A stretch of 64,000 nt of DNA. It comes from Ursus arctos. Taxonomy: Eukaryota; Chordata; Mammalia; Carnivora; Ursidae. The position numbers were made by a program, and so were the translations under genes. Shown one piece after another: positions 9,391 to 20,040 of the stretch (the stretch's first letter is position 1; each line of letters opens with the position of its first letter). Under the pieces are notes generated by a model. It ran no database searches. It saw only the letters and a program-made list of their open reading frames with translations, and had not been told where the DNA came from. The stretch covers positions 7,326,199 through 7,390,198 of the forward strand of contig NW_026623078.1 in NCBI RefSeq assembly GCF_023065955.2, written 5' to 3'.

Positions 9391-10424
9391 AGACTAGATA
9401 CTATTTTCCCCTAGAGCTGAAACTTTGTAGCCCTCTAGGATCAGTAAACTTGGTATGAGCGAGTTTTTCTGCTGGTCCTCTGGAGGAGGGGCCTTTTGTG
9501 CTGATTTTCTAGCTGGCTCTAATGGAAATGTGTCCCAGGATGCAGGGGGTGTCAGGGTTTGGTGTAAGGGGCTCCAGCGTCCACGAGGTGGCACTGTTTT
9601 GCTCCCTGAAGGTTTTCAGCGCTGATGGATGGGATAAATCTCTGCAGGCTAGCCTGGGGACTGAAAGTTGGTGCCCGCCATTCTTCAGTGAGCTCTCACA
9701 GAAGAGCAACCAATCACTCCTCTTGTTTCCCTGGTTTCCATCAGAACTCTGCCCTCACCCTGCCCATGTGAGCCTTTTTATTTAAGGTGTGCAACTGAAT
9801 TTCAAAACTTCAAATTTTAGGGACTCCCACAGTGTGTACCCACACTGTTCTTCCAGGAGAGGGTCTTCCTTTGCCTTTCCTGCAGGCCAGCTGTCCAGGA
9901 AACTGGTGGCACAATTGCAGGGCAGTTCACAGTTTATGGAAATACGGAGCAGAAAGCTGGCACCAAGAGGCGCTGTTCTCAGCCGGCTTCTGCACTCCTC
10001 TGCCTGGGAACAGCACAGCCCTTAGGGGCACCTGTTCTTCTTGTGACCCAAGAGATCCTCAGACCACCCTGTCACTCCTGGGATTCTGCCCCACGTCACC
10101 ACCTGACACCTTGAAGCCAGGCATGTCACCCACGGTAGCAAACCTCTAAAAGCTCAGATTTTGTGCTCTGCTGCTTATAATACTTTGTGGTAGCCTCTTT
10201 ACACAGGCTCCCTCCCTGCCCCGTATCCACAGTTCTATCTCCACCAATTCAAGTCTCCACACCTCCTACCTTCCAAAAGGGCGGTCACCTTTCTACTTGT
10301 AGACCTGCAGTTTTTTTCTCTCTGAACTCCAATTGATTTTTTCTCTCTGACCTCAGAATAATTTGATAACTATCTAGCTGTGTTTGGGGGGTCCTCCTCC
10401 TCTACCATCTTAACTCATCCTCCC
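9391..10424 (-). promoter_or_regulatory. Older L1 5' UTR
   Basis: GC-moderate sequence upstream of the older ORF1, ending at the L1 5' terminus at 10,424 (plus strand: ctcctcctctaccatcttaa). Several open frames of 60-105 codons on both strands look like chance frames. By analogy with other L1s this was the promoter; any present activity is unknown. Confidence 0.6.
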
Positions 10425-10430
10425 TATCCA

Positions 10431-10957
10431 AGATAACTGAAAATATGTGTCCAAAACAAGTTTAAAAAAAAGAAAGAAAATATGCATCTGCACAAAATCT
10501 TGTACGAGAGTTTTCATGGCAGCATTACTCATAATAGCCAAAAAGTGAAACTGACACATGGATACACAAAATGTTGTGACATGTCCATACAATGGCGTGT
10601 TTGGCTATAGAAAGGAATGCAATACTGATAATGTAAAACATGGATGAGTCTTGAAAATATTATACTAACTTCGACAATATCATACTAATCTTGAAAATAC
10701 ACTAAGTTAAAGCAGCCAGTTAGAAAGACAGAGTAGATTAGTGATTGCCAGAAGATAGAGGAAGAGGGGAAGGGAGAGTAACTGCTGGAAGGTTACAGCG
10801 TTTACTACTGCGGTGGTGAAATTGTTCTAAAATTAGTGATGATGGTTTCCACGACTCTGTGAATATACTAAAACCACTGAATTGTGCACTTCAAAAGGGT
10901 AATTTTTTTAGTATATGAATTATATTTTAATAAAGCTTTTATAAAAAAATAAAAAGG
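10431..10957 (+). mobile_element. Ancient L1 3' end
   Basis: Plus-strand L1-type tail: the segment with agcattactcataatagcca is part of the classic L1 3' end, followed by ctgaattgtgcacttcaaaa and an A-rich end with aataaagc. Diverged, predating carnivores. Confidence 0.75.
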
Positions 10958-11512
10958 TCAGAAAACTATAAAAAATAAGTTGTTACTGATTGTAAGTAAG
11001 TGCCTTGGTCAACGAAGCGGCTGCTGAACTTGACTGTTATGGCAGCAGTGATGACCATAAGAACTGTGGCATGGGGTGGCTTTCTCTGAGCGTCCTGGTG
11101 CATTGGTGAGGTCAGATCTTTAAAATCTCCGTTGAGGTCATGGTCAGTGAAACGGAGAGGTGCCATGGCAGCCATTTCTTATTTCTGACAGCCACAGTGC
11201 TGATCTTGCTGTAAAGTGGACGTCACATTTAATGGTGTCAATTTCTGGATTATAAAATGAGTTCAGGGTATCACCAGATTCTCACAAGCAAGTTAGGATG
11301 TTGGTTGGCAGAAATACTACCAGTTTGGACTAAAACAGGGACAATTCAAATTTAAAAGAGACCTCTGTGCCTCCAAACTTTTATGAGAGGGAAAGAGGCT
11401 AAGAAAGCGACTCCAGTACAAACCCAAATACTTTCTAATGGAAACAGAAAGCCAACTCAGAGGGTGGAGCCTGGAGCCAATAGCCATAGAGAAGCATTCC
11501 TGAAAAGCAAAC
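10958..11512. other. No gene recognised (10.96-11.51 kb)
   Basis: Unique-looking DNA. A 69-codon minus-strand frame (10,966-11,175, beginning MAAMAPLRFTDHDLN) has no similarity I recognise and no splice or promoter context. It could be a fragment of an old processed copy or chance. Confidence 0.4.
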
Positions 11513-11667
11513 TTGAGGGGCACCTGGGTGGTGCAGGCAGTTAAGAGTCTGACTGTTGGTTTCAGCTCAGCCTGTGATCTCAGGGTTGTGAGATGAAGCC
11601 CCATGTCAGGCTCTGTGCTCAATGCAGAGTCTGCTTGGAGTTTCTCTCTCCCTCTGTCCCTCTGCGT

Positions 11668-11705
<38 letters not shown>

Positions 11706-11743
11706 TCAAATGAATAAATAAATCTTTAAAAAAACAAAAAATA
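11513..11743 (+). mobile_element. Carnivore SINE with (TC)n stretch
   Basis: Head ggggcacctgggtggtgcag, CT-rich middle with a pure (TC)n run at about 11,671-11,702, and tail aaatgaataaataaatcttt. Perfect 10-bp duplication aaaagcaaac at 11,503-11,512 and 11,744-11,753. Confidence 0.92.
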
Positions 11744-11796
11744 AAAAGCAAACGTGTGAACAAAATCACTGAACATTCCTTTCCCCGCTCTGTTGT

Positions 11797-12142
11797 CAGC
11801 TGGGGCTGACATAACAAATACCACAGACAGGGTGGCTTAAACAACAGAAATTTATTTTCTCATAGTTTTGGAGCCTAGCAACTCAATACTGAGGTGTTGG
11901 CAAGTTTGCTGCCTCCTGAGGTCTCTCTCCTCGGCTGCGTTCTCACTTTCTCTTCACATGGCCTTTTCTCTATGTGTGCACAATCCTGGTGTCTCTTCCT
12001 CTTCCATTGAATTCTAGCCCCTCCCTAATGGTCTCATTTAACCTTAATTTCATCGTTATAAGCCACATTTCAAATAGAGTCACATTGGGGGTCAGGGCTT
12101 CAACATATAAATCTTGGGGAATGCAATTCAATTTTTAATACC
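11797..12142 (-). mobile_element. MaLR (MLT1-type) solo LTR
   Basis: The reversed order of MLT1 landmarks is clear: ctgacataacaaataccaca, ggtggcttaaacaacagaaa, tttattttctcatagttttg, gggcttcaacatataaatct and attcaatttttaatacc. This is an ancient non-autonomous LTR of the ERVL-MaLR group. No internal retroviral region flanks it. Confidence 0.8.
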
Positions 12143-12179
12143 CTGGAAAAGAAGGAATTGACGCCATGTTCTCATTTGT

Positions 12180-12440
12180 ATTTCAGAATTACTATGGTCT
12201 AATGAACTTCTTCTTGTCTTCTGATTCCATTTTTTACATTTTGAAACAATCACAAAGTTACAGAAAACTTGAGAGTACAGTACAAAAAAAGTGGGTTTTT
12301 CCCCCTAAGCCATCATCCCCAAATACTGTCATGTGCCTTTCTAAGAGTATTCTCCTATGTGACTCAACACAACCATTAAATCAAGAAATTAACATGGATA
12401 CATCATTACCATTTAATCTTCAGAACCTCATTATAGTTTT

Positions 12441-12445
<5 letters not shown>
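12180..12445 (+). mobile_element. Possible ancient L1M-type 3' sequence
   Basis: The words acaatcacaaagttacagaa, gtacagtacaaaaa, ctcctatgtgactcaacac and taacatggatacatcattac recall old mammalian L1 3' UTRs. The similarity is by eye only and the strand is tentative. Confidence 0.4.

Positions 12446-12480
<35 letters not shown>
12446..12480. repeat. (TG)n microsatellite
   Basis: Pure TG dinucleotide run of 35 bp followed by an interrupted tail (atctgtgtatatgc). Likely length-polymorphic. Confidence 0.95.
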
Positions 12481-12482
<2 letters not shown>

Positions 12483-12882
12483 CTGTGTATATGCAAAAAT
12501 AATCCAATTCAGAATTACTCAGTGCATTTAGTTGTAGTGTCATTTGGGTCCTTTGGGGAGTAGATACGTCTAACAGAGTTAGAGGTATACAAAATTTATT
12601 GAGGGAACATCTGAAAAATAAAGGGGAGGGGCAGCAGGCACAGTCAGGAAAGCTTTTAAACCGAGATGCTGGACTGACACGTAAGAAAGGAAGAGGGAAG
12701 GAAGGGGATTGGTGAAGAGGAGCCTCAGACTGTGAAGCAGCTCTGAGAAAGTCTTAGCTAGCTCAATGGGGAACCCTGGCTCAAAGGTTTCCTTCACTGG
12801 GTCAGGCCTGCACCTTCACCCCATGTTTAGCTAGGGACTGGTTGTGGGAAGAACATGGCCTTGATTTAAATGCTGTGGTGAG

Positions 12883-13062
12883 GGGCACCTCGGTGGCTCA
12901 GTCGGTTGAGCATCTGCCTTCAGCTCAGGTCATGATCTCAGGGTCCTGGGATTGAGCCCCATGTCTGGCTCTGTGCTCAGCGTGGAGTCTATTTGTCCCT
13001 CTGCCCCTCCCCACACTCATTCTCTCTCTCTCTCTCAAATAAATAAAAACATCTTAAAAAAA
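12883..13062 (+). mobile_element. Carnivore SINE
   Basis: Head ggggcacctcggtggctcag, (TC)n block and tail aaataaataaaaacatctta. Imperfect flanking duplication: aaatgctgtggtga on the left and aaatgtcatggtga on the right. Confidence 0.9.
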
Positions 13063-14514
13063 TAAATGTCATGGTGAATCATAAATGTAGGGAAGCTAGA
13101 GACTGTCAGCTAACTACTTTCCTCATAGCTGATCAACATTTTTTTTTTCTTGGAGATCTGTATGGCATACCTCCATGGTGGCCACACTTGTCATGTGTCT
13201 GTAGTTTCTCTACAGTAGGGAGGGATAGGTTTTGGGTCTTTTCCTGACCTTGACATTTGTGAAAATTTATAGGCCAATTATTTTGTACAGTGTTCTTCAA
13301 ACTGGGTTTGTTTTCTATACTTTAGGTTTAAGTTCAGGTTAGATATCCTTGACAGCAATAGACACCATTTTCCTCTATTGCATTCTATCATCCCATTTAT
13401 GGCAATTTTTATTTTGATTAAGGTGTTGTCTGCCAGCCTACTCCACTCACTGTAAAGTAAGTTCCCCCCCCCTTTTTTTTTTTATTAGTAAACAGATTGT
13501 GAGGAAAGGCAACTTGAAGCTTAGAAAATACCTCATAAGACTTTCAGTTTGTTTATTTATTTATTTGTATGGACTGATAGTTCCCTATTTCATTGAATAG
13601 TTACAGATCTGTTGTGAAATTGTCTCTGATTTGTTTGTTGATAACTCACTCAAGTTCACTTTTGTGTCCTTTTGGTATGTTTACACAAATCGTTAAATAC
13701 TGCCTTGGTTTTTGGCACAGAAAAGATGTTCCAGGCTCATCTTGTGCTTTCTATATCTTAGCTCTGGAATCGGCCGTTTTCTCAAAGAGTTCCGGTTCCC
13801 TTTAATGGAACGTGGTGGGTATGCTTATTGGTGTTGGCACTTCTCTGTGCTAGGACCTCTCAGTGCAGATTTATTTCTAGATTTATCCATGAATTTACAC
13901 TGGTACTTTCAATTACAGTTAACACTACAGGGTTCGTTTCTAGATTTCATTCTTTCTGTATTGTTACCCCTTTTCTGACAGTGAGAAGCCTAATTTATTA
14001 TACCTGATTTTTAATGTATTTGATAATCCCACTGTATGCTACCAGTCTTCCTTGTGCAGATGGACCTGTCATCCTGCTTGAGCATAGACACCTCACACCA
14101 GGATTTTCCCATACCTGGAGACTCTTCTAACTTTATCACTTTCTAAAATTGCATGCCCAGTTGCCCCACCTCTCCCCACTCTCTTTAACCCACTTGGGCC
14201 TCGATATTCCTTCTGGATTATGCAGGTTAATTCTCTACCATGAACACCCACTACTCTCTGCCAGACCTGATGGCTTGATGGCTGAATTATTCACAAAGGG
14301 AGGGAAAAAAGAAGGGAAATTCTTTCTTTTAAACAGAAGTGAATATTGAAGTTATCTTGTCAGGTCACTGTACCCGGGAACTTCATGCATCATTTTAAAT
14401 GATGAGATTTTGTACTAATGCCTGCTACCATAATGGAGCAAGCCTTTTGGAGGAGAAGTTGAATATATTTTACATGTGGGAGGGATGTGATTGGTCAGGA
14501 TCAGAGGGTGGACG
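13063..14514. other. No gene recognised (13.06-14.51 kb)
   Basis: AT-rich intergenic-looking DNA. A C-run followed by a T-run sits at about 13,463-13,484. Open frames of 66-88 codons (13,593-13,978; 14,149-14,349) show no domain or splice context. Ancient repeats may be present but I cannot name them. Confidence 0.5.
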
Positions 14515-15022
14515 ATGTGGTTGATTGTGTTTCCAAAGATGTCCCAAAGAATATCACTATCTTACATCCTCTTTAGAATGTGACCTTGCCGTTTCCCTAT
14601 CAAGAGGTGGTATCTTCTCCTCCCCTTATGTATAAACTGGTCCTGTGATCTGTATTGATCAGTAGAACGCAATGCAAGTGATGCTGTGTAGCTTCCAAGT
14701 TTGGGCCTTATGAGATCTGTGACTTCCACTCTTGCCTCTCAGAACATGTAGGGGCAGAAGCAAGAAGCTCTAGGTTATAGAATTAGCCGAGCTTCCAGCC
14801 AACAACCAGGACCAACTAGCAGCCATTTAGGTGATTTTTCTTAGCTGTTTCAGGTGTAATCTTGCCTCCAGATGATCACAGCCTGTGCCAACACCATGTG
14901 AAGGAAAGAATTTCAAGCCGAGTTCAGTAAATGCACAGACTTATAAGAGATAATACATGGTTTGTGTGGTTCTAAACCATAAGTTTTAGTGTAATTATGC
15001 AGTCACAGATAATTAAAACAGA
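14515..15022 (+). mobile_element. Probable MaLR (MLT1-like) LTR, diverged
   Basis: Landmarks: tatcaagaggtggtatcttc, gtgatgctgtgtagcttcc, a cctccagatgatcacagcc segment, and the 3' end aaaccataagttttagtgta with a degraded ttatgcagtcacagataatt. This order fits an old MLT1-class LTR. The family assignment is by eye. Confidence 0.55.
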
Positions 15023-15111
15023 TTGGGATGCAGAAACTTGGAATAGGGACATCTGAGTGAACTTAGATGAGACTGAGAATCTTCAATTCAATGTTTATTT
15101 ATCTGGCTATT

Positions 15112-15215
15112 TAAATTATATATATATAAATTTATATATATATAAATTTATATATATATATAAAATTTATATATATATATAAAATTTATATATATATATA
15201 TAATTTATAGTAGAA
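15112..15215. repeat. AT-rich tandem repeat
   Basis: Alternating (TA)n blocks separated by aaattt, repeated about five times with small length changes, forming an imperfect minisatellite of 20-30-bp units. It can fold on itself because the units are palindromic. Confidence 0.9.
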
Positions 15216-15257
15216 TTTATATACTATACTAAGCTCTATAAGAGTGTTTCAGGTCCA

Positions 15258-15360
15258 GTTTAGCTCACCACTGCGTCTCTAATGCATAGCGCAGATCCTT
15301 GTACATAGCAGGCGCTCAACAAATTACGCATTGAAAAAAATGAATAAGTGAATAAATGAA
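15258..15360 (+). mobile_element. L2 LINE 3' end
   Basis: cttgtacatagcaggcgctc followed by aacaaattacgc and gaataagtgaataaatgaa matches the typical L2 end. An ancient mammalian relic. Confidence 0.6.
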
Positions 15361-15709
15361 GGTATTTTCACCAATACTCGATATTTGAGATAAAACAAAA
15401 TATTATAAAGGCAAATTGGGAAACCTCTTTATTATCTTCATTTATTTTCCCAATTCTGACTTTTTCCTGGCAATGTGGGTCAATTGGAAATATTACTAAG
15501 TCATTCCTATTCAGGAACTTGTCTCTTCTGACATTTTAGATAGGTCATGTTTAGATTTTTGCTACTTGAATTATAGTCTATGGACCAGCAGCAGCAGTAT
15601 CACCTGGGAACTTCTCAGAAATGTTGATCTTATGCCCCACTCTCTACTAAGTGATCAGAATATGCATTTTAAAAAGACATAGAGGTGATTTATATGCATA
15701 TTTTGTGTA
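15361..15709. other. No gene recognised (15.36-15.71 kb)
   Basis: AT-rich unique-looking sequence between the L2 relic and an L1 fragment. No open frame or splice context of note. Confidence 0.5.
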
Positions 15710-16195
15710 GTGCCAAGTTTTTATTTAAATTCCAGTTAGTTAACATACAGTATAATATTTGGGAGTAGAATTTAGTAATTCATTACTTACATACAACATC
15801 AAGTGCTTATCACAACAAGTACCCTCCTTAATACCCATCACCCATCCAGCCCATCCTCCATCCACCTCCTTGCATCAACCCTCTGTTCTCTACAGTTAAG
15901 AGTCTGTTTTATGGTTGGATCTCTTTTTTACTTCCCCCATGTCCATCAGTTTTGTTTCTTAAATTCCACATATGAGTGAAATCATAAGGTATTTGTTTTC
16001 TCTGACTGACTTATTTTGCTTAGCATAATACCCTCTAGCTCCATCCATGTCATTGCAAATGGTAAGATTTCATTCTTTTTTATGGCTGAGTAATATTCCA
16101 TTGCATATATACCACATCTTTATGCATTAATCAGTCGATGGACATTTGGGCTCTTTCCATAATTTGGCTATTGTTGATAATGCTGCTATATTAAA
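15710..16195 (-). mobile_element. 5'-truncated L1 (3' UTR and ORF2 end)
   Basis: Reversed L1: gttagttaacatacagtata at left (3' end), caagtaccctccttaatacc, then ORF2 C-terminal sequence around ggctgagtaatattccattg and ataatttggctattgttgat. Truncated in the ORF2 end region and diverged from the young L1. Confidence 0.85.
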
Positions 16196-17375
16196 GCTTG
16201 AGAAATACTAGCTTAGACTTCTGTTAATTCCATGTCCAAAGATAAAACATAAAAAATTAACTAGATTTTGTCTTTTCTACTTTTACCCTTGTTTGTAAAG
16301 AGCTGCAACTGATCCTAAGAAAACTTATTTCCAGTCTGTATCCAACGTTGTCAAACCCAGCTAATGAGGAATCACAAGAATGTAAAGTTCATGTCTATGC
16401 TGGTATAAGATAAGGTTGACTAATGAAAGTGATGACAGGTTTGGAAATCTTTTGAGTTACTGGACTTTTTTACACCTAAAGGAAACTATCTGCATGGTTA
16501 TTAATGTTCTTCCTCTACAGAAACATGAAGGAAAGCAGAGCAGAGGAAGTGGGAAACCAGATCACAGGGGATTAAGGGGTACATGAGAGATGAAGTGGAG
16601 GTTGACCATACACTATTTTTTCATGTCATCTAGATATGGAGGAAAAATGTGAGCACCTGAAGATGAATACATTCCAGGCAGACAGTTTCTTTTCTCAACC
16701 TCTCTCTCAATCCCCCTCCTTTCCTGTCTCTCCTGTTTGGAGAAGGAGGCTTTGGAAAGATAAAAGTTTAACATTCATCATTCTGGAAAAAGAAGGTAAA
16801 TATTAAGTCTTTGGAGATGTATGAGAGGATGGGTTCAAGGAAACAGTGGAGAGGTTGCCTACGAAAAGGATGAGAAATGCCTTATTTTCTAAGAAGGAAG
16901 GTCTAAGAATGAAAGTAGTGTAGATGTGGCAGTAGGAATGCTTATGTGTTCTGATTGTGAGAGGCATAATTGGGAAAGATCAGAGTTAATATTTGTTTTG
17001 GTTTAGGTTCCCCAAATCAGAACCTCAGATAAAGACACAGGTGTATAGTTTATTTGGGGTTACCTAGGAAAGAGGACTAGAGTGCAGGGAGAGTGAGACT
17101 TGGAAGCAGGAAGAACTAATGCCAGTTTGTATATTTCAAGGTCTTCGGTGTAAGCAATTGGGATATATGGGGCTTGATTCTGCCAGCATGTCTAAGAAGT
17201 GGGAACATTTATCCACTGGCCACTCCACCCATTAGGTTGACAGTTGTCTTTAAGGGTAATACTTTCTTTATATTTCAGTTGCATTTTCTCTCTAGCTGAC
17301 TGGGTCCCAGAGGCTTTGGAGAAGGCTCCAAGACAGAAAATAAAAAGATATGTAGAAGTCTTGAAGTTATTAACA
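16196..17375. other. No gene recognised (16.2-17.4 kb)
   Basis: AT-rich DNA without long open frames. The part near 17,010-17,100 (cccaaatcagaacctcagat, agtttatttggggttaccta) may be an old LTR or DNA-transposon relic, but I cannot name it. Confidence 0.4.
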
Positions 17376-17576
17376 GGGCGTCTGGGCATCTGAGACGGTT
17401 AAGCATCTGCCATCAGCTCAGGTCATGATCCCAGGATCCTGGAATTGAGCCCCACATCAGGCTCCCTGCATAGTGGGGAGTCTGCTTTTCCCTCTGCATC
17501 TCTGTCCCCTGCCCCCGCCCCTGGCTTGTGCTCTGTCTTTTGCTCACTCTCTCTCTCAAATAAATAAATAAAATCT
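17376..17576 (+). mobile_element. Carnivore SINE abutting the telomere-like array
   Basis: Degraded head (gggcgtctgggcatctgaga), CT-rich middle, tail caaataaataaataaaatct. The tail runs directly into the first unit of the GC-rich tandem array. Confidence 0.88.
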
Positions 17577-18980
17577 CGGCAGCCGACTAGGGTTAGGGTT
17601 AGGCCTCAGGAGCCTGGCAGGTCCGATCCGCCAGCTGTGTGGTGAGCACAGAGGCGGGCCTAGGTGAGGGCATGGGGGAGGGGGAGCATGGGCCCAATGG
17701 TTGTGGCGCTCTGTGTCTGTCAAATGTCGCTGGGAGCTTGGGTGGCCCTGCCCGTTCTCCAGCCCTGAATGCTCCGCAGTGCCACGAGGGGCCCAGGTGT
17801 CGGCACAACAGAAGGTTGAGTCCGGGCGCTGGGGCTCGGGGGTCCCCAATCCCCGGCACTGAGTTGCCAAGCCCCTGGGGAGGGGCTCCTAGGAGGCCAA
17901 CCTAGGGTTAGGGTTAGGACCCTGGAGCCCGGCAGGACCGATCAGCTGGCTGCGTGCGAGCGGGGCAGCGGGCCGAAGGAAGGCCGGGGGAGGGGGAACA
18001 TGGGCCCAAGGGTTGTGGCGCGGGGGGCCGTCGAAGGTCCCTGGTGGCTCGGGGGTGCCCTGCCTGTTGTCCCTCACTGAGTGCTTGGCAGCGCCCTGAG
18101 GGGACCGGGTGGTGGCTCCGCGGCAGGCTGAGTCCGGCGCTGGGGGGTTTGGGGGTCCCCATCCCCAGGGCTGTGGTGCCAGGCCCCTGGGGAGGGGCCC
18201 CTCAGCAGCTGACCTAGTGTTAGGGTTAGGCCCCTGGAGCCCGGCAGGCCCGATCTGCTGGCTGTGTGGCAAGTGGGGTGGCGGGCCAAGGTGAGGGCGC
18301 GGGGGGAGGGGGAGTGTGGGCCCAAGCATTGTGGCGCAGGGGGCCATTGAAGGTGGCCGGGAGCTGGGGGGGGGGCCCTGCCGGTTCTCCCACCCTGACT
18401 GCTCAGTGGCGCCCCTAGGGGATTGGGTGGCTGCGGTTGGCAGGCTGAGTCTGGCACTGGGGCTCAGGGATCCCCAATTACAGGCACTGCTGCGCCAGGC
18501 TAGGAAAGGGGCCCTTGTCAGCGACCTAGGGTTAGGGTTAGGCCCCAGGATCCCAACAAGCCTGATCTGCCAGCTGGGTGGCAAGGAAGGCAGCAGGCGA
18601 TGTGAAGGCATGGGGGAGGGGGAGCGTGGGCCCAAGCATTGTGGCGCGGTGGGCCGTTGAAGGTGGCCTGGGGCTTGGGGGTCCTTGCGGGTTCTCCCGC
18701 CGTGAATGCTAGGCGGCACCCTGAGGGGCCCTGTTGGCTGTGGGGTGGCAGGCTGAGTCCAGCACTGGGGTCAGGTGTCCCCAATACCCGGTGCTGTGGC
18801 ACCAGGACCCTGGGGAGGGGCCGCTCAGTGGCCGAGCTAGGGTTAGGATTAGGCCCCAGGAGCCTGGCAGGCCGGATCCGCTGGCTGTGCAGCCAGCAGA
18901 GCGGCAGGCCGAGGTGATTACATGGGGGAGGGGGAGCATGGGCCCCAATGTTGGGGCTGGGGGGGGGGTCAAAAGTCCCT
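17577..18980. repeat. GC-rich ~312-bp tandem array with embedded telomere motifs
   Basis: Five copies begin with tagggttagggttagg or a one-base variant, at 17,588, 17,903, 18,215, 18,527 and 18,838. The spacings are 315, 312, 312 and 311 bp. Each unit repeats the same blocks in order: the telomere-like start, ggagcc-ggcaggcc-gatc, a g-rich block (gggggagggggagc-tgggcc), ccctgaggggcc, and cctggggaggggc before the next start. The fifth unit is partial and ends in a G-run near 18,970. Units differ by perhaps 10-20 per cent. Open frames here on both strands come from the GC-rich repeat and are not genes. Confidence 0.93.
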
Positions 18981-19500
18981 GGTTTTTTTCTCCTTTTTTA
19001 AAGCTCTGGATTTGGACTGCTCACACTTGCTTTCAGATTTTATCATCTACGTTGAGAAGAGTTGCCCTGGAATTCCTTTCCCTATCACGGGTTGCTGGGA
19101 TGGCATCAAGATCCTCCTGATCCACTGAGAGCAGTGTGGTGTATTTCCTTCGTGTGTTCTCTGTATGAGTATGGACAAAATTGTCATTCAGAAACAGTCC
19201 ACTTTTCCGAATTTAGAAGCTATTTAAGGAAGCCAGTTTCATTGAAAAATCAAAATTAACTAATACGGAAAACCTAGAATTTTCATCTGAACCTGTGGAC
19301 AAATTGGAGTGTGGAAATGAAAAGAAAAATTTAAAAAAGAAACCAATTTCTCTAAAAGTGAGGCAGCCAACTTGAGAGAAGTGAATTCAGAAAATCGACA
19401 CGAACATACCTGTAGAAAAACAGTTCAGATTTCCCATCGTGGGGAGCTTCACACCTGTTAACCAAACTGCAAGGGCTGGGCTCACAGAGTGACAGTTGAA
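18981..19500 (+). other. Unidentified, possibly part of an old processed copy
   Basis: A-rich sequence with one 52-codon plus-strand open stretch at 19,217-19,372 (includes LEFSSEPVDKLECGNEKK). Its composition looks like coding or 3' mRNA sequence. I do not recognise the protein, and stops follow immediately, so at best it is a pseudogene fragment. Confidence 0.3.
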
Positions 19501-19619
19501 ATGGAAGGGAAGGTGTGCATCATCATCAGGTTGCCGTGGTGATGGCTCATGCTAGAACTTTCAGAGCCCAAGGCAGCTCTGCACACTGTGCATTGATAGA
19601 GGAAAGTGGGTCGGGGTTG

Positions 19620-19757
19620 GGTAGATGGATGATGGGTATGAAAGAGGACACAGATCAGCACTAAGTGTTGTATGTAAGTGATGAATGATTGAATTCTACT
19701 CCAGAAACCAATACTGTACTGTATGTTAACTAACTTAAAAAAAAAAAAAAAAAAAGG
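19620..19757 (+). mobile_element. L1 3' UTR end
   Basis: gatggatgatgggtatgaaa, agcactaagtgttgtatgta, actccagaaaccaatactgt and gtatgttaactaac, followed by an A-run, give a plus-strand L1 3' terminus. Earlier sequence back to about 19,500 may belong to it but is not clear. Confidence 0.8.
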
Positions 19758-19858
19758 ATACCCCTGGCAGGGACACATAGGAGACTTAAATTTTCTTTTT
19801 ACATCCGCTATTCTATAAAACTTTTATTAGTAAAACACTGTTTTAAAAAGTCTTTCCT

Positions 19859-20040
19859 GGGTTTCCTGGGTGGCTTAGTGGGTTAAGCGTCTGCCTTCAG
19901 CTCAAGTCAGGCTCCTGGACTCCGGGGATCAAACCCAGCATCAAGCTCCCCACTCAGTGGGGAGTCTGCATCTCCCTCTGCCCCTCACCCCACTCGTGCA
20001 CTCTGTCTTGCTCTCTTTTGCTCTCTCAAATAAATAAGAT
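19859..20040 (+). mobile_element. Carnivore SINE
   Basis: Head gtttcctgggtggcttagtg, middle agcgtctgccttcagctcaa, tail ctctctcaaataaataagat. The A-tail is nearly gone. Confidence 0.88.

Larger units (their letters stand above)
6266..10424 (-). mobile_element. Older LINE-1, 5' two-thirds, split by the young L1
   Basis: Diverged minus-strand L1 sequence starts exactly where the young L1 ends. It can be followed from mid ORF2 through ORF1 (to about 8,888), an A-rich stretch, and a 5' UTR ending at about 10,424 with TTAAGATGGTAGAGGAGGAG. Its 3' part should lie left of the window, beyond the young L1. It holds two SINEs and a short L1 tail, each an independent later insertion. Many frameshifts and stops show it is older. 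Confidence 0.88.

Noticed and set aside
9394..10149. Open frames of 66-105 codons on both strands
   Set aside because: They lie in the 5' UTR of the older L1 and show no conservation signal or domain.
12166..12531. 121-codon plus-strand frame ending in Cys-Val repeats
   Set aside because: The C-terminal part is the translated (TG)n microsatellite; the rest looks like old L1 sequence.
17599..18972. Many 60-276-codon open frames on both strands
   Set aside because: All fall inside the 312-bp GC-rich tandem array and repeat with it; stop codons are rare there because of base composition.
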